Shown one piece after another: positions 10,807 through 22,949 of a stretch of 64,000 nt of DNA. The stretch is from positions 124,001 through 188,000 of the forward strand of contig JAULSR010000013.1 in NCBI GenBank assembly GCA_030512295.1, read 5' to 3'. The notes under the pieces are model-generated. The model was not told where the DNA came from. It saw only the letters and a program-made list of their open reading frames with translations, and searched no databases. A program made the position numbers and the translations under genes. How positions within the stretch are numbered: the stretch's first letter is position 1; every line of letters begins with the position of its first letter. Source of the DNA: Bombardia bombarda. Its lineage: Eukaryota > Ascomycota > Sordariomycetes > Sordariales > Lasiosphaeriaceae.

Positions 10807-13127
10807 ATGCCATCTTCGGAGAAGCAGTCAGTGTCGGGATCCTCTCCCCAGAGTCTGGCCATCTTCGGCTGGTGAGCTATTTTCCCCATGGGACCTTTCT
10901 GATCTTCCTCTTCCAGACTGTTGCTGGTTGGTCCTCTTGCTAACAATATGGCCCAGCGAGAATTGTCGAGCACAGCATCTCAAATGTCAGTGCCATCCCT
11001 GACCGTCGGTATTTGGACTTAATCGACTGGCTGCAGAGAGGCGACGTGAGGCTGCAGCTGGCTGCTCGCCTGTGTGATTGATGTGTGGGGTTGTGGCCCA
11101 TTTGAAACCGAACGGCACTCGCTAACCGGCCACCATGTGCTACCACCGACAGGCGATCGAGTTACACCCACGTGCGGCCGGTGCCAGACTGCCAACCGAA
11201 AATGCCTCCGGACCGGCCTGAGGATCCGGGAGATGAAAGGTCGGCTGTCCCCGACGCTCCGGGTGTCGGCTGTCGGCACCCCCTACCACCGTTGTGTGCC
11301 GACCACTCTCGCTGACTGGCTCGCTTGCAGCAGACAAGTTCACAAAGACGCAGAAGTGGGTCAAAACACCCAGACGATGTTTGTGCCCCTGCTCATAACT
11401 ACCTTGTATGACCACGCCGTTGACATATGTACAGTGGTTTTTATCGACGAGACCAAGTCTGTCACCAATGAAGCCTTGAGTCATGACAGTGGAGTAGACG
11501 AATTTGAAGCCGACAACCTCGCATCCCCTCCTGTCTCCGAGGATTTGGGCCCGCAAGAGTCGTTGCTGTCGTCAGTCGATAGGAGCTCTAATGCCACTCT
11601 GGCCGGCGGCCCCAAGTCTCCCAGTGACCGGTTCCTTCTGAGAAGCAAACCAGTATGGCCCCTTCACAACCCGAAGAGGCCATGCTTCTCAGGCATTTTG
11701 TGCAAAATCTAGCTATATGGGTGAGAGAATCCCACATCACCTACCCGTCTGTGCACTTTGCTCAGGCAGTATTCTAACAATACCATACCAGCTTGACCTG
11801 TGCGATCCGCGCCAATCGTTTGAGACATCTGTTCCACAGCGAGCTGGAACAAACTCCATTTTGCTGAACGCCATCTTTGCTCTTTCAGCACGTCACATGA
11901 GCCACATCCGCAGTGACTTTGACCCATTCTTGTTTATCAAGTACCACACGGAATGCCTAAGTTCTCTACGACCAATGCACGAGCATCCCGAAAACTTCTC
12001 AGACGAAAACTTGTTTGCGGCCACCATTATCCTGCGAGTGTTGGAGGAGATGGAAGGTAAGCCAGACACTTCCTAGACGTCGCTTTCTGAAGCCGCCTAA
12101 CACAATTCTTGCACCAGCGAAACATGAAGGCACAAACAACCATAGGTACCTCCGTGGCATTCAGCTTTTTGTCGAGAATTCGGAGGAGCAGCTGCTTCCA
12201 GGAAGTCTCAACGCGGCTTCTTTCTGGGTAGGCCTTCGCCAGGAGATTTACAGTGCTGTTATGAACCACTGGCGAGTACGGATAAAACTAGTTAGCTCTC
12301 TTGTTGACCCCGAGCGAAACTTGACGCCGACGGACGACTACACGTGGGCCAACCGAGCCGTTGTCCACTGCGCCGACGTCCTCAACTTCTGCTTCAAGGA
12401 TAATCCTTCTGATGTGGATGAAGAGTACCCAACAACCCCACGGGCACATAGGTGGGACGAGCTGAATGAATGGAACAAGCAATGGCAGGAGCTCCAACCC
12501 GCGTCCTATACGCCCCTTTTCCGTCAAAGTGCTAGGGATGGACCCTTCCCAGAAGTTTGGTATCACCGAAGCTGTCATGGTAAACAGAAGGTCAACCCCC
12601 CAAGCTATATTGTGCTGACCCTGTGGTGTAAAACAGTCATTGGCGTACAACATCATCTCCTTGCCAAACTTTTTCTAGTCTGTTCGAATCCCAGGATCCC
12701 CGATCCAAGGCTACCAAGCATCTATGGACAACGACGAGCCAGCGAACGAGACCTGACTGTAAGTGAAGTCAAGTGCGTGAACGTTAATACTGTCATCATC
12801 TGATCTAGTTGGATAGGATCGGGTACAGAGCATTGTGCGGACACTGTGCGGCATTGGCCTTGGCAACCAGTGGACGCCGCCAGGCATGTTCACTGCCTGC
12901 ATGGCCATCTCTGCTTGTGAGTTTTATACATCCGGAGAGAACCACTGCAGCAAGCACGAACATCAAACTGACATTCACCAGTCGGCGACCGCTTCCATGA
13001 TCGCCGAGATCAGCAAGGCATGCTAGATATCTTGAAGAAGACAGAAAAGGATCACGCGCGGCCAACTGAGGCCGTGCAACACCAGATGATGAGAGACTGG
13101 GGCTGGAACGATGAAGCGACTTATTAG
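10807..13127 (+). CDS. Zn2Cys6 fungal transcription factor (one apparent 1-nt frame break)
   Basis: Sequence-specific nuclear regulator. Ten exons: 10807..10871, 10957..10985, 11153..11239, 11331..11378, 11435..11720, 11792..12056, 12118..12579, 12637..12758, 12829..12916, 12982..13127. Joined, they give about 532 residues. The finger CENCRAQHLKC-DRVTPT-CGRCQTANRKC has perfect C-X2-C-X6-C-X6-C-X2-C-X6-C spacing and is assembled from exons 1-3, exon 2 being only 29 nt. A basic linker (QKWVKTPRR) is followed by ETKSVT and the fungal-specific middle domain (DLCDPRQSFETSVPQRAG, NAIFALSARH, then DENLFAATIILRVLEEME). Exon 5 is one base short of phase at CCC 11670-11672: WPLHNP and EEAMLLRHF lie in different frames. 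The exon 3/4 boundary has a weak donor and an acceptor choice (11331 or 11334). Target genes are unknown; the divergent sugar permease is the obvious candidate. Confidence 0.85.
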
Positions 13128-15102
13128 CCTTTTTCGACGTTCGTAACGCACACCTGAAGTCCCGCCTGTTCGACATACCGTTTCATTTCCGGCCGAACCC
13201 GCGGCTTTTGCATGGGTAATATTATCGCGCCATGGATCTGATTGAGCGCAGAGATCCAACGTCGGTAGGTGCAGGCAGCCACCGTCGCGTGCGGGCCTCT
13301 GTGTGGAGGCGCCATCAACATGTTGGGGGCTTTCCAGATTCTGAATCACTTTCTTCGACTAATAGTGAAACCATAATACACATCATACGATCCCTGCCGT
13401 TATCGCCATGACTGTTGAAGTACACGGGGCTCGGCGCCGGAGCGACGTGTGTTTGGCGTTGGGATTCGTTATTCTTGGCGGCCTTATCATGGCCAATAAA
13501 AGCCTCTCTCGTGTTGTCAGACGCGTGTGTTGGGAGCTGCCAAGTCCCATCGCCAGTCCCGGAAATACCATCTTCGCACCACTGATGTATGGCGTAAGAA
13601 ACAGGTCCATAGTCCGTCGTTTGGAAGTCTGACATGCACGGCCTCCTAGGCTCTTTAGAGGTCGAATCTCTTGGCCTGCTACCTCGAGTGGTGTTCCCGG
13701 GGTGGCGGAGCTGCTCATCCGCGGCGGCAAGACGCATTTCCTTGGCTGCTTGACGCTCTAGGTCAAGACTTTCGTCGATCTATTGCTCTCGGCCGTGGTG
13801 TGCAGGTTGCGCTGACAACCTATCGCTCAGGCGTAAGCGTCTGTGAGCAAATCGAATGCAATCAAGAGGTGCATGGCCAAGCAAGCATTTCCAGCGAATG
13901 GGCACCCTGGCTCCGATAGGCGAAAAGGAATAGGCATGGCCGCAGGGCATCTAGCTCGAGAGCGTCGGAGAGGAGCGAGAAGAAATAACCATGCAGCGTT
14001 CTTCCAAGTGCTGCAGACTTTTCTCCGATATGCGGCAATAGTTAAAAAGCTTGTGGATCAGCTGGTGATATATGATACCTTATGCTTGTGAGGCTTGCAG
14101 CTGACAATGAGCGGAGACTGGTTAGGGGAGCTCTGCCAAGAGCTTAACCCTGGGTTCACGACGTAGTGTTGACAATGGCTCCGAGTGTCTGGGCGGGGAA
14201 GTGGTTGACACCAGGTTCAGGAAAGTCGCCAGTTCATAGGTACCTTGTGGTATTGAAGCCCGCCGTCCATGGAATCATGGCGCAAAATAAGGCATCAATG
14301 GGCCAGTCAGTCAGATTCACTCGGGGCGCTTTCCGCAGGCTTTTGCATGCCTCAGCAGGTCTCAGCAGGGCTTGGTCGAAAGCTTGACGACGTGGACATT
14401 GCCTTGGCAATTTGAAGTGATCAACTGCGGATCGAGTGGACGACCGCCGCCATGCCGGACATTAGGCATTCGGTGCGCGCGCACCATAAGCAGAGATGCA
14501 AGAGGCCTGTCTCTGGACGCTGGAGCACCATCGGCAATCATCCGGGACAGGATAATGCGGAAGCTCATGATAATGGTTTGCTGGAACCGGCCTATTTTTC
14601 GGGGTTGTGCAGAATCGAACAGCACACAAGGGTGGCTCTGCCAATGGCGGCTGAGCCAGGTGTCGGGTCGAGGGCTTGGCTTCGTCAAAAGTCGGAGGAG
14701 ATGTGAGGCAGAACTGGTTGTCAATGCATCGTCGAGGCTGGCTTGGGTTGGCAAAGGGAAAGTCTGTTCCGAAAGATTTTCTTCGTCTTTGCAACGTCAT
14801 GTGCATGGCAAGGGTAAGGCAAGGGTAAGGCAAGGGTCAGCAAGAAGGGGGGTAAAGGAGGGGTTGGAGGGGTTTTTTCGTTCCCAATTGACAGGCGACT
14901 GGTTCGACTGGGGCTCGACCGGGGCTCGACCGGGGCCCGACTGAGAATCGCGGTTCGCCGCCGTCGATTGGACTAGGGCTGGGCTGGGCTGTCAAGTGGC
15001 CTGCATGGGTGTGTGGTGCGGTGGCATCTGGCACCAACGAGGGGGAAGGGGCTCTTCTGGTCCATGCCGCCCCTTTCGACGTCATTCGGGCTCGCTCCCT
15101 CC

Positions 15103-15138
15103 TCCTCCTCCTCCTCCTCCTCCTCCTCCTCCTCCTCA
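15103..15138. repeat. (CTC)n microsatellite
   Basis: About twelve CTC units in non-coding DNA. Confidence 0.85.
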
Positions 15139-16129
15139 GGTACTCTACTCGGGAGTCAGGTCAAGAGACAAGAGACGACAAAGCGACGGCTGGAAACGGC
15201 GCGCAGGAGACTGGTCTCGTGGTGTCTCTTGATTCGGGAAAATTGGACCAGAACTCATGTTCGTCCCAATAGCCCCAAGTCATACCCTACCCAAATACCT
15301 CGTACTGGAGACCACAGCTGTCAAGGCTTCTTTCCCTCGTGACCCACCCGACGCCTCGTCGCTGGAACCTGGCCAATCTATCATCCCCACGCTTTGCCAC
15401 CCCTCGAGGTTCGATTGCTCCATTGCCATACTCGGCAGGGAGAGGCATGTTTCGCGACCTGAGGCCATGTACGACTGCCAAGCGGGCGCACAGGATCCGC
15501 GGGTGCAGCAGATAAAGTCTGGAGCAAGATGACATGCGGGGGATAAGCGCTCATCCCGTCGACTTCCCCTTCTCCCGCTTGGTATGGAATCGCCCTTTGG
15601 CGATTTCTTGTCTTGGCCCTCTGGAGGGATTGTGTCCTAGCGCTGTGAACTTGCTTGTTGAAGGCCATGGTGGATTACTGCCAAGGCGGCCAAGGATTGC
15701 CAAGTGCTGGCCCGATCTTAGGTTTTCTTGCTGGCCCTTGCTCGCCTGGCTCAAAGTCGGGAGCTTTTGCTTATTTTCCAAAAGTGGGATCATGTTGTTC
15801 AAAATAAGTTCAAAATCCCAGCAGCGCTAGCAAGGGGCCTGGGGCCGGGAGTCGGGCAATGTTTCCTTTTGCCGACCAATTTCGAATTGCGGTCAAGGGC
15901 AGGAATAAGAAAAAGGGCAACTTTCGCCGACCTTTGAGGAACGCAAACAAGCCTAAAAATCGGTTAACCTAACCGAAGCGGAGCGGTATGTTTATTTCTA
16001 TCCCCTGCGTCTTGACCAATGTACCCACATCTGCTAGATCTATGGCACGACGGGGGGAAAAAGAAAAGATTCAAAATGCAGATGGTCAGATGTGATCAAG
16101 ATGAGGTGTGTGCAGTGCGCCAGAGGCGG

Positions 16130-16161
<32 letters not shown>
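16130..16161. repeat. Poly-A tract, 32 nt
   Basis: Uninterrupted A run in the gene-free interval. The downstream sequence has no retroelement-like feature that I can see, so this need not be a retroposon tail. Confidence 0.8.
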
Positions 16162-16163
<2 letters not shown>

Positions 16164-17369
16164 TGAGCAAGCACACCAGCAGCAGCGATCAGCCAGCTTC
16201 CAGCAGCAAGAACCGACGAGCAAGCATCAAGAAGCATCAAGCATCAAGCCGCCGGCCAGCAGGAATAAGACATGTAGGAAACCGGGAGAATGGAAAGACT
16301 TTCGGGAGTCGATCAGACTTATGTGGGCATTTAGGGTCGGTCACGGGAAACGCGTGGCATTCTCAATGGGGAAACTGATGATCGAGGCCCAAGAGATCGG
16401 GAAATAGTGAGTGAGTGAGGTGTCGCATGATTTTTCTGTGTTATCATGATAGTCAATCCATGGAGTACGGGATGTTTGAAGCCATTCGTCTTGTTGCTTT
16501 TTCCTATATCCACCCCCTATTTTAACAAGGTAGCGGAAATGGGTCACCGCCATAAGAAGGAATGGCAGTAACTCTTTCTTTCCGGCTTTCCAAGGCGGAC
16601 GGGGCGGGCTCGTTTGCCATTTGCCTCTTGTTGATTAGGCAGGCTCAGGCTTCCACCCTATCAGATGACCCGGCCTCCAGCTTTGTGCTTTCTTCTGTTT
16701 ATTCCCTTTTCCCTTCTGCCCCCCGTCTCGTTTCTTCTCACACGCTCGACACGGCATGATATGTGGGACTACCCAGCAGTCTAGGCCGTCCCCCGTCGTT
16801 CGGTGGGATGGGTTCCACCCGAACCCCCAATGCATGTCAATCCGTGGTGGGCAGTTCAATGTCAGTCCGGGCCGCCGTCTTCTGGTGCGAATCGGTAGTG
16901 GGCACACAGGGAGGCCGCCCGAGACTAGACACAAATTACTGTGACGGTACATGACGTGTTTGTCTTTGACTCTATCCGTACCCCCTGGTATTTGGTCGGC
17001 GTAAGCTGGGCAATGTACCCCTAGGGCTTGGATCTGTCTGGTATTCGGCCTTCTGAAGTTTGTGTGATTTTCTCTCGGCTTCCCGGAAGCAGGCAAGACT
17101 GCTGGGGTTGGATCCATCATGATCCCATTTTCTGCATATTCATCCTTCCTTCCTTCGTGCCCAAACACTGGGTGTCCGGGTCCGGGGCGGTGATCGAGAC
17201 TAGTGGGCCGGCAGCTCGATATATCTTACCCTGTCCCGCCATCCCCCCTCCCCTCCCCTCAGTTTCTCCAGATGAGGTGTCCTTTTCTATCCTCGACAAG
17301 TCGCCACTTTCTCATTCCGCATCTTTTCACCTTCCTCGCCCCCCTTTTACTCTCTCCGCCGTTTACTAC

Positions 17370-17398
17370 ATACACACACACACACACACACACATACA
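17370..17398. repeat. (CA)n microsatellite in MIOX 5' leader
   Basis: Alternating CA repeat 35-60 bp before the start codon, within what should be the 5' untranslated leader. Confidence 0.8.
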
Positions 17399-17432
17399 CA
17401 CATAGCCCATCAGATCTTGTACAAGTCTCATC

Positions 17433-18476
17433 ATGGCACCTTCGGCCACCTATGACTACCCCACATACCCGTCTGGCGGTGCTCTCGAGGCCATCTCGGA
17501 CGCCGTCGATGAGGTGAACGTGCTCAAGGCCCACGCGGCCGAAGTCAAGGCTCAGCGGGAAGCCGAGTTTGAGTTCGACTCGCAATCCAAGTTTGACTCG
17601 ACCAAGGACAAGAAGGCGTTCCGGCAGTACGAGGACGCGTGCGACCGGGTCAAGAACTTCTACGCTGAGCAGCACGCCAAGCAGACAGTGGCATACAACC
17701 TTGCCGCCCGCCAGCGCTTCCACTCCAAGTCGCGGGTGCGGCCCGAGATGACGGTGTGGGAAGCCATGGAGAAGCTCAACACGCTGATCGACGAGAGCGA
17801 CCCAGACACGTCGCTCAGCCAGATCCAGCACCTCCTGCAGAGCGCCGAGGCGATCCGGCGCGACGGCAAGCCCCGCTGGATGCAGATCACAGGGCTGGTC
17901 CACGACCTGGGCAAGCTCATGCTGTTCTTCGAGGGCGCCCAGGGCCAGTGGGACGTGGTGGGGGACACGTTCCCCGTCGGCTGCCGGTTCGACGACCGGT
18001 GCATCTACCACGAGGCCTTTGCCAAGAATCCCGACGCGGGCCACGAGGTGTTTGGCGACAAGTACGGCATCTACCAAGAGGCTTGCGGGATGGAGAACCT
18101 GATCATGAGCTGGGGTCACGACGAGTACCTGTACCTGGTGCTGCGGGACCAGAGCCTGCTGCCGAGGGAGGCGCTGGCCATGATACGCTTCCACTCCTTC
18201 TACCCGTGGCATCACGAGGGCGCCTACAGCCACTTCATGGCCGAGGGCGATGAGGAACTATTGAGCGCCGTAAGGGCGTTCAATCCCTATGATCTGTACA
18301 GCAAGAGCGATGGCGTGCCGAGCGTGGAGGAACTCAAGGTGAGTCAAGCCAGCCTACTTGGGCTTGGAAAAGCGTTGGGGGGCAGTAGTGCAGTGCTGAC
18401 AATGTGGCGATTCGCATAGCCGTACTACATGGAGCTCATCGACGAGTTCTTTCCGCAGAAGAAGATCAAGTGGTAG
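17433..18476 (+). CDS. Inositol (myo-inositol) oxygenase
   Basis: Non-haem di-iron enzyme that cleaves myo-inositol with O2 to D-glucuronate in the cytosol, the first step of inositol catabolism. Exons 17433..18338 and 18420..18476; the 81-nt intron has donor GTGAGT and a GCTGAC branch site, and the last exon encodes PYYMELIDEFFPQKKIKW, the family's conserved end. The product is 320 residues. All six metal ligands of the mammalian enzyme have counterparts: H133 (IQHLLQSAEA), H157-D158 (GLVHDLGK), H229 (SWGHDEYLY), H254 (RFHSFYPWHHEGAY) and D287 (FNPYDLYSK). The fungal-type N-terminal extension (first 45 residues) precedes the FRQYEDACDRV segment. It stands alone; no other inositol-pathway gene is adjacent. 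The start has a good context (TCATCATGGC). Confidence 0.97.
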
Positions 18477-19644
18477 GTTTTCTAAAGTTTCCAGATGGTT
18501 ACGTACTACTCTTGATACCGGTGGGTGGTGGTTCGATGCCAAGACGGCATCTTGACCACTTGACAGTGGCACATGATGGCCAGATATGAGACGAGATGGG
18601 GGGACCAGATGAGACCAGGCAGTGGTGGGGCATCGGAGTGAGTGAAACAAAAAAAAAAGGGGGGTTTGGGACGGCTCCTAGACTTTTTCTGATTTGAGTT
18701 TTGATTTTAGACTTTACAGCCTTTTAGTAAGTACGTGTGTTAGAGAAGGCAGCCGAGATACGGGGCAGTTTTGTTCATTCACTTAGCAAGCGTTTGTTCG
18801 AATAGAGCGGAGCTTTAGCCAAGTCGTTGTTATGATTGTGGTTGTGCTCAGTTGTTGAAATATGGGTCGCGGTTGTGATTTGGTTATTGTGCCCCATCAA
18901 TGCCCATCTCGGACTGGGATACTTGCAGAGGATGATACACAACAGAGCTTACTATCTGTCACCCAACATAAGGTAGGTGGGTGTCACGATGGGTCTGGAT
19001 GTCTTGTTTGCCATTTTCCTCCTATGATTCACATTGTTTGCACCCGACTAAGGCTATCTTTGATGACCTGTGTACCTACCTTTGGTAAAACAAAGTCTTC
19101 AGTTTTGCACAGTCTTACACCCCAGATTAATGCCTTTAACGGGTTGCTGCCTACTCTATTTCTTAGCTCTTAGTGACATGAAGGTAACAAATGCAAGTAC
19201 GGATATGAGATGCATTGTCTTTCCAACAGGCACAGCGTCATGTGTAACCAAACCAGTATGTAATACGTTACCTGTGGCAGCTGAACCGACGAGCGTATGA
19301 TTTAGCCATGACGAATGTGTTTGCTATCCTCTTGGCATGTTGCACAGAGCAACGGGACGGATGGCTTGGCAGGGGCTTGGCACGGAAGCATATGACCATA
19401 TGCCTCACCGATCTACACAAGATAATACTATTATTACAAGTATGCCCCGGCCTTGCTACTTTTCCATTTCCTTAGTCTTGGGTAGCAGTACCACTTGAGA
19501 CGGTTGTGTAGTTCTATAGGTAGGGTATGTGCGTATTTGTCTAAAAGATAAGGTACTGTTGACAAATATGGTGGCCACCACCGTCGGACTCTATCAAGTC
19601 CTGTTTTTTCTTTACATAGGCGCCAAGAGAATTACTGACTATTC
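18477..19644. other. Intergenic, convergent 3' flanks
   Basis: Lies between the 3' ends of MIOX and the minus-strand gene at 19645. No gene or repeat stands out. Confidence 0.6.
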
Positions 19645-21319
19645 TCAAAATCCCCCCTCGCAGCCAGAGACCACGGGCAAATACCTCGAACTCTTGCTCG
19701 TCATCCGCTTCAACCCACCACTGCCACTGCCACTGCCACTGCCACTGCCACTGCCACCACAGCCACCCCTCCCATCCGATTCTGCCCGCATCAGATCCCG
19801 CAATATCTCCCATCCTTGCTCTCGATCGTCAGCGTTCTTGATATCCAGTCCCCAAGCCTGCAGGAAGGGGGCCTCGCCGCGGTAGTTGTCGTGCAGCCAC
19901 ATGCGCTCCTGGCGGGTGTGTCGCCAGACGGAGGGGTGGTGAGCCTGCGGGCGCATCCAGACCTCGATCTTGACTTCTTCGTCCAGTGACTCATCATGGT
20001 GTAGCTGCTGCTGCTGTTGTTCGTGATCATGTTCGCGGACATAGATGCCAGTGCTACCAGTACTGACAGCACTGAGATTGTGACATCGAGAAGAAGGTGC
20101 AGTCGTGCTGGCTGAAGTATCACTGCCCCTATCTGCCCTCAAGCTCAGGGCGCTGTCGCAAGGCAGCGGCGACTTTGCTGCGTGGGCCTTTCCGCCAGCT
20201 TCGCTGTTTGGAGTTGGGGAGGGGTGCCATATGGCGGCAGCGGCGCGGGTACCCTCCCAACCTGTTTGCGTGGCTGCGGGGGAATGGTGAGGTTGATGGG
20301 GATCTTGACCTCCCTGTAAGTTGTCTGTGTCTGTGGCGCTGGCTGAGGGTCTATGGCTGTTTTGTTCTCATTCTGTAGTAGTTGTTGTTGTTGTTGTTGC
20401 TGCTGTTGAGCGGGCAGAACAGGTAGGGGCTTCCACGAGTTTTTGCGCACAAGTGTCTTGGGCAGCCCGATAGACTCGCCGCTTTCCTTTTTCTTGATGA
20501 TGCTTGATGAGGACGGTGACGGGCTTTCCTTTCGTTTCACGGACGGGACCCTAAGTGGTGCTGGATGCGGGTCACGGTCTCGTCCAGTCCTCGTTCCACT
20601 GCCAGCCTCAGACTTTGAATGGCGGTGTTGAAGTCCATAGTGCTGATAGGTGGTCGGCGGTGTTGTCAACTGTGTCTGGGTCTGGGTCTGGGTCTGGGTC
20701 TGGGTCTGGGTCTGTGTTTGTTGTCGGGGTGGAAGGGAAAAGCACTCGAGAGGCTCGGGGTAAAAGTCCATCCACTGGGTGACGCGGCTGTCGGTCGAGT
20801 TGGCTCTGCTCGCAGCCTCTGGCCTCTTGGTGGCGGCGGCGGGCATGCAAGTGACGACGACGGGCGACTCGGTGTTGGGACCGCCCACGCGGCTGCCACC
20901 AAGGTGGACGATGTTGACAGTTTGGACATCTGAGGTTGAGGAGCGTCCAACAGACTTTTCAGTCTTGGTTGAGCTTTTTTTGTGGGTGTTAGATAGGCAC
21001 ACGAGTAGAGGCCAGGGGGAATATCATACCGACTGGAACCGGTTCGCTTGACCCATTCCCGCACCCTCTGGCTCGACTTTCTCGAGATGGGCATCATCAT
21101 CATCTTGGAGGTCGAGGTCGGGGTTGAGGTCGGCGATGCCGGTGATGGCAAGGTTGCTGTGGACGGTGACATAGCCGCAACTTGTCTTTTGTGGCCTGGA
21201 CCGAACAGGCCAGGTGAATCTGGATTTATTTCGTGGATTGTCTCCATGGGCGCAGGCGTCTGACCGGAAGTGGCATTCAAGGCCATGTGGTCATTTGGTA
21301 GCATCATGGCCCTGCCCAT
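19645..21319 (-). CDS. Uncharacterised Gln/Ser/Pro-rich fungal protein
   Basis: I do not recognise a named family. The proposed exons are 21319..21030, 20973..20174 and 20111..19645, about 518 residues. The first intron is well supported (donor GTATGA, TCTAAC branch, acceptor AAAG), rebuilding REWVKRTGSSR|STKTEKSVGRSS. The second junction (GTCGCC...TTCAG) is chosen for phase and is uncertain. The protein is largely low-complexity: a (QT)n run encoded by TGGGTC-type repeats near 20684-20716, a nine-residue poly-Q near 20380-20406, and Ser/Thr/Pro-rich stretches with basic clusters (VKRKESPSP, IIKKKESGES). The most ordered part is at the C-terminus (IEVWMRPQAHHPSVWRHT, then ERMWLHDNYRGEAPFLQAWG) and ends in a GSGSGS tail. 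A signalling or nuclear adaptor is conceivable, but this is inference from composition only. Confidence 0.6.
20666..20716. repeat. Coding hexanucleotide repeat (TGGGTC on plus strand)
   Basis: Encodes an alternating Gln-Thr run in the minus-strand gene; likely length-variable. Confidence 0.8.
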
Positions 21320-22073
21320 CTTCGGCTCCTTTTTCGGCTTCTATCGACGAGGAGGAATAATCAGGACCGCAACCAGGGCCGAGAAGGCCTACCCGCGACC
21401 ATGGGCCCTGCAGTCAATTTATCGAGCAGTGCCAAGAAGCTTGGGGGGGGATGCTGCCAGTCCCTTGGTGCATCCCTTTTCGGCCACATGGGAGCTCAAG
21501 ACTCCGCGAGTGTGTGGCCACTGGCCAGGGGTTTTTGGGGCCACTAACAGCGCATCCAACTTGTTAGGGACGATCAGTCTCAAACTAGCACGAGTCAAGG
21601 GCGGGAAAAAGGGTGATATTTTCCCAGAGATTGTCGGCTTGATCAACCCGTGGTCACCAAGTTCTACTCCCTTGCAGCAAAAGCTGGACTATTGGTCAAA
21701 ACGAGAAAGGGATGGTGTGTCTGGTGTGTGAAAAGAGAAAAGAAAAAAAAGTTGGCGCAAGCGCGAAGTGACGGCAAAAACAGCCGCAGTGCCGCCGCCC
21801 ACCACCAGACACCAAATATAGTGAAGTACGAAGCACATAACTAGTGCACATATATCGATGTATCCCTTGCTCGTCATCGACCAGTAAATCGGCCACGATC
21901 GTCGGGCCCGTGCTCATGTCAGTCTAGGAATCGACGCCAGTCTAAGGAGGGAAGCTGTCATGTTCTTAAGCGACCATCAGGCGGCCCGACTCGGCCTCTG
22001 GATGGGTAACGGCCGCGACACATTGATTTCTTTTCATACACATTGATTTCTTTTCATCTCGTGGTGGCACGGG

Positions 22074-22109
<36 letters not shown>

Positions 22110-22949
22110 GGTAAAAGAAGAATAAAAAAGAGAGATGGGAACTACATGGCTGGAGATAAACAACAACGCACTTAGGCAACAGAGTGTTACCTTGAGTTAA
22201 ATATTTAAACTTCAAAATAATGATTGCGCGTTGGTTGGTTTGCTCTATCTTGGTGTTGAACTTAAAATCTTGTCACTATCAAGGGTAAGTAATATGCATA
22301 GAATATCATTTCAGTCACCGACGACACCAATGCATAATCGAGACCAGGGTTGAAGCACAAAACGCAGCCCATATATTACTCCCAATTAAATCCCTTCCAC
22401 CACACGCGCACACCTATTTTTCCAACACAACCACAAAAGATACAATGTATTCTACTGAATAAGGCGAACCCACCTTTCTTTCTGTTTTCTTGTCAAACCC
22501 ATTCCCTTTGTCTTCCACATTGAACACTGAACATTAAAACCATGTGATGCATGCAAATATTAGGTACCAGTACATTCTGCTCCCCATTACAGTGTCCTCC
22601 TCAAGACACTCGAACCACTAGACACAACTCAATGGACCGCCACATGAAGGAATAGTAAAACCCACCCCTGCCAACACTGCATCGAAGCATGCATGCTCAT
22701 AACTAGTATTACATAAGGTAAGGTAGGTGTGTATTGTTCAAAAGGTTGGAGGGAAGAGGTATGGGGGAATGGGAAAAAGAAAGGAGGGTGACCAAAAGCA
22801 GATAGTAGTGTTGCCGGCGTAAGAAGAGAAGAAGGACAGTACTCTATCTAGAATAATGAAACAAGCGGACAATAAGAGAAAAAGGAAAAATGAAAGAGGG
22901 ATATGCAAGCCGTCGTTGTTGCTGCTGCCGTTGGGCGCCAAGCCAAGAC
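21320..22949. other. Intergenic region
   Basis: Upstream of the Q/S/P-rich gene and downstream of the poly-Asn secreted gene. It includes a direct duplication of ACATTGATTTCTTTTCAT (about 22019-22057), a long poly-T tract, and AT-rich 3' flank. No gene is supported. Confidence 0.55.
22076..22108. repeat. Poly-T tract, 33 nt
   Basis: Uninterrupted T run in intergenic DNA, next to a duplicated 18-bp segment just upstream. Confidence 0.8.

Larger units (their letters stand above)
13128..17432. other. 4.3-kb gene-free interval upstream of myo-inositol oxygenase
   Basis: No open frame here shows coding character or a recognisable motif. It carries a (CTC)n run (15103-15138), a 32-nt poly-A (16130-16161), repeated AAGGGTAAGGC units (14811-14838) and a (CA)n run just before the MIOX start. 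It may contain a long promoter or a non-coding transcript, but nothing in the sequence proves either. Confidence 0.5.

Noticed and set aside
10740..10923. Upstream ATG at 10755 for the Zn2Cys6 gene
   Set aside because: It is in a different frame from the zinc finger; only the ATG at 10807 reads through the splice junctions into the finger.
13315..13737. Minus-strand frame of 140 codons downstream of the transcription factor
   Set aside because: No motif, signal or splice support; a competing minus frame of similar length exists in the same place, as expected by chance in GC-rich DNA.
14372..14944. Plus-strand frame of 190 codons
   Set aside because: Composition is biased by repeats (AAGGGTAAGGC), it has no recognisable domain, and its end lies in repeated ACCGGGGC sequence.
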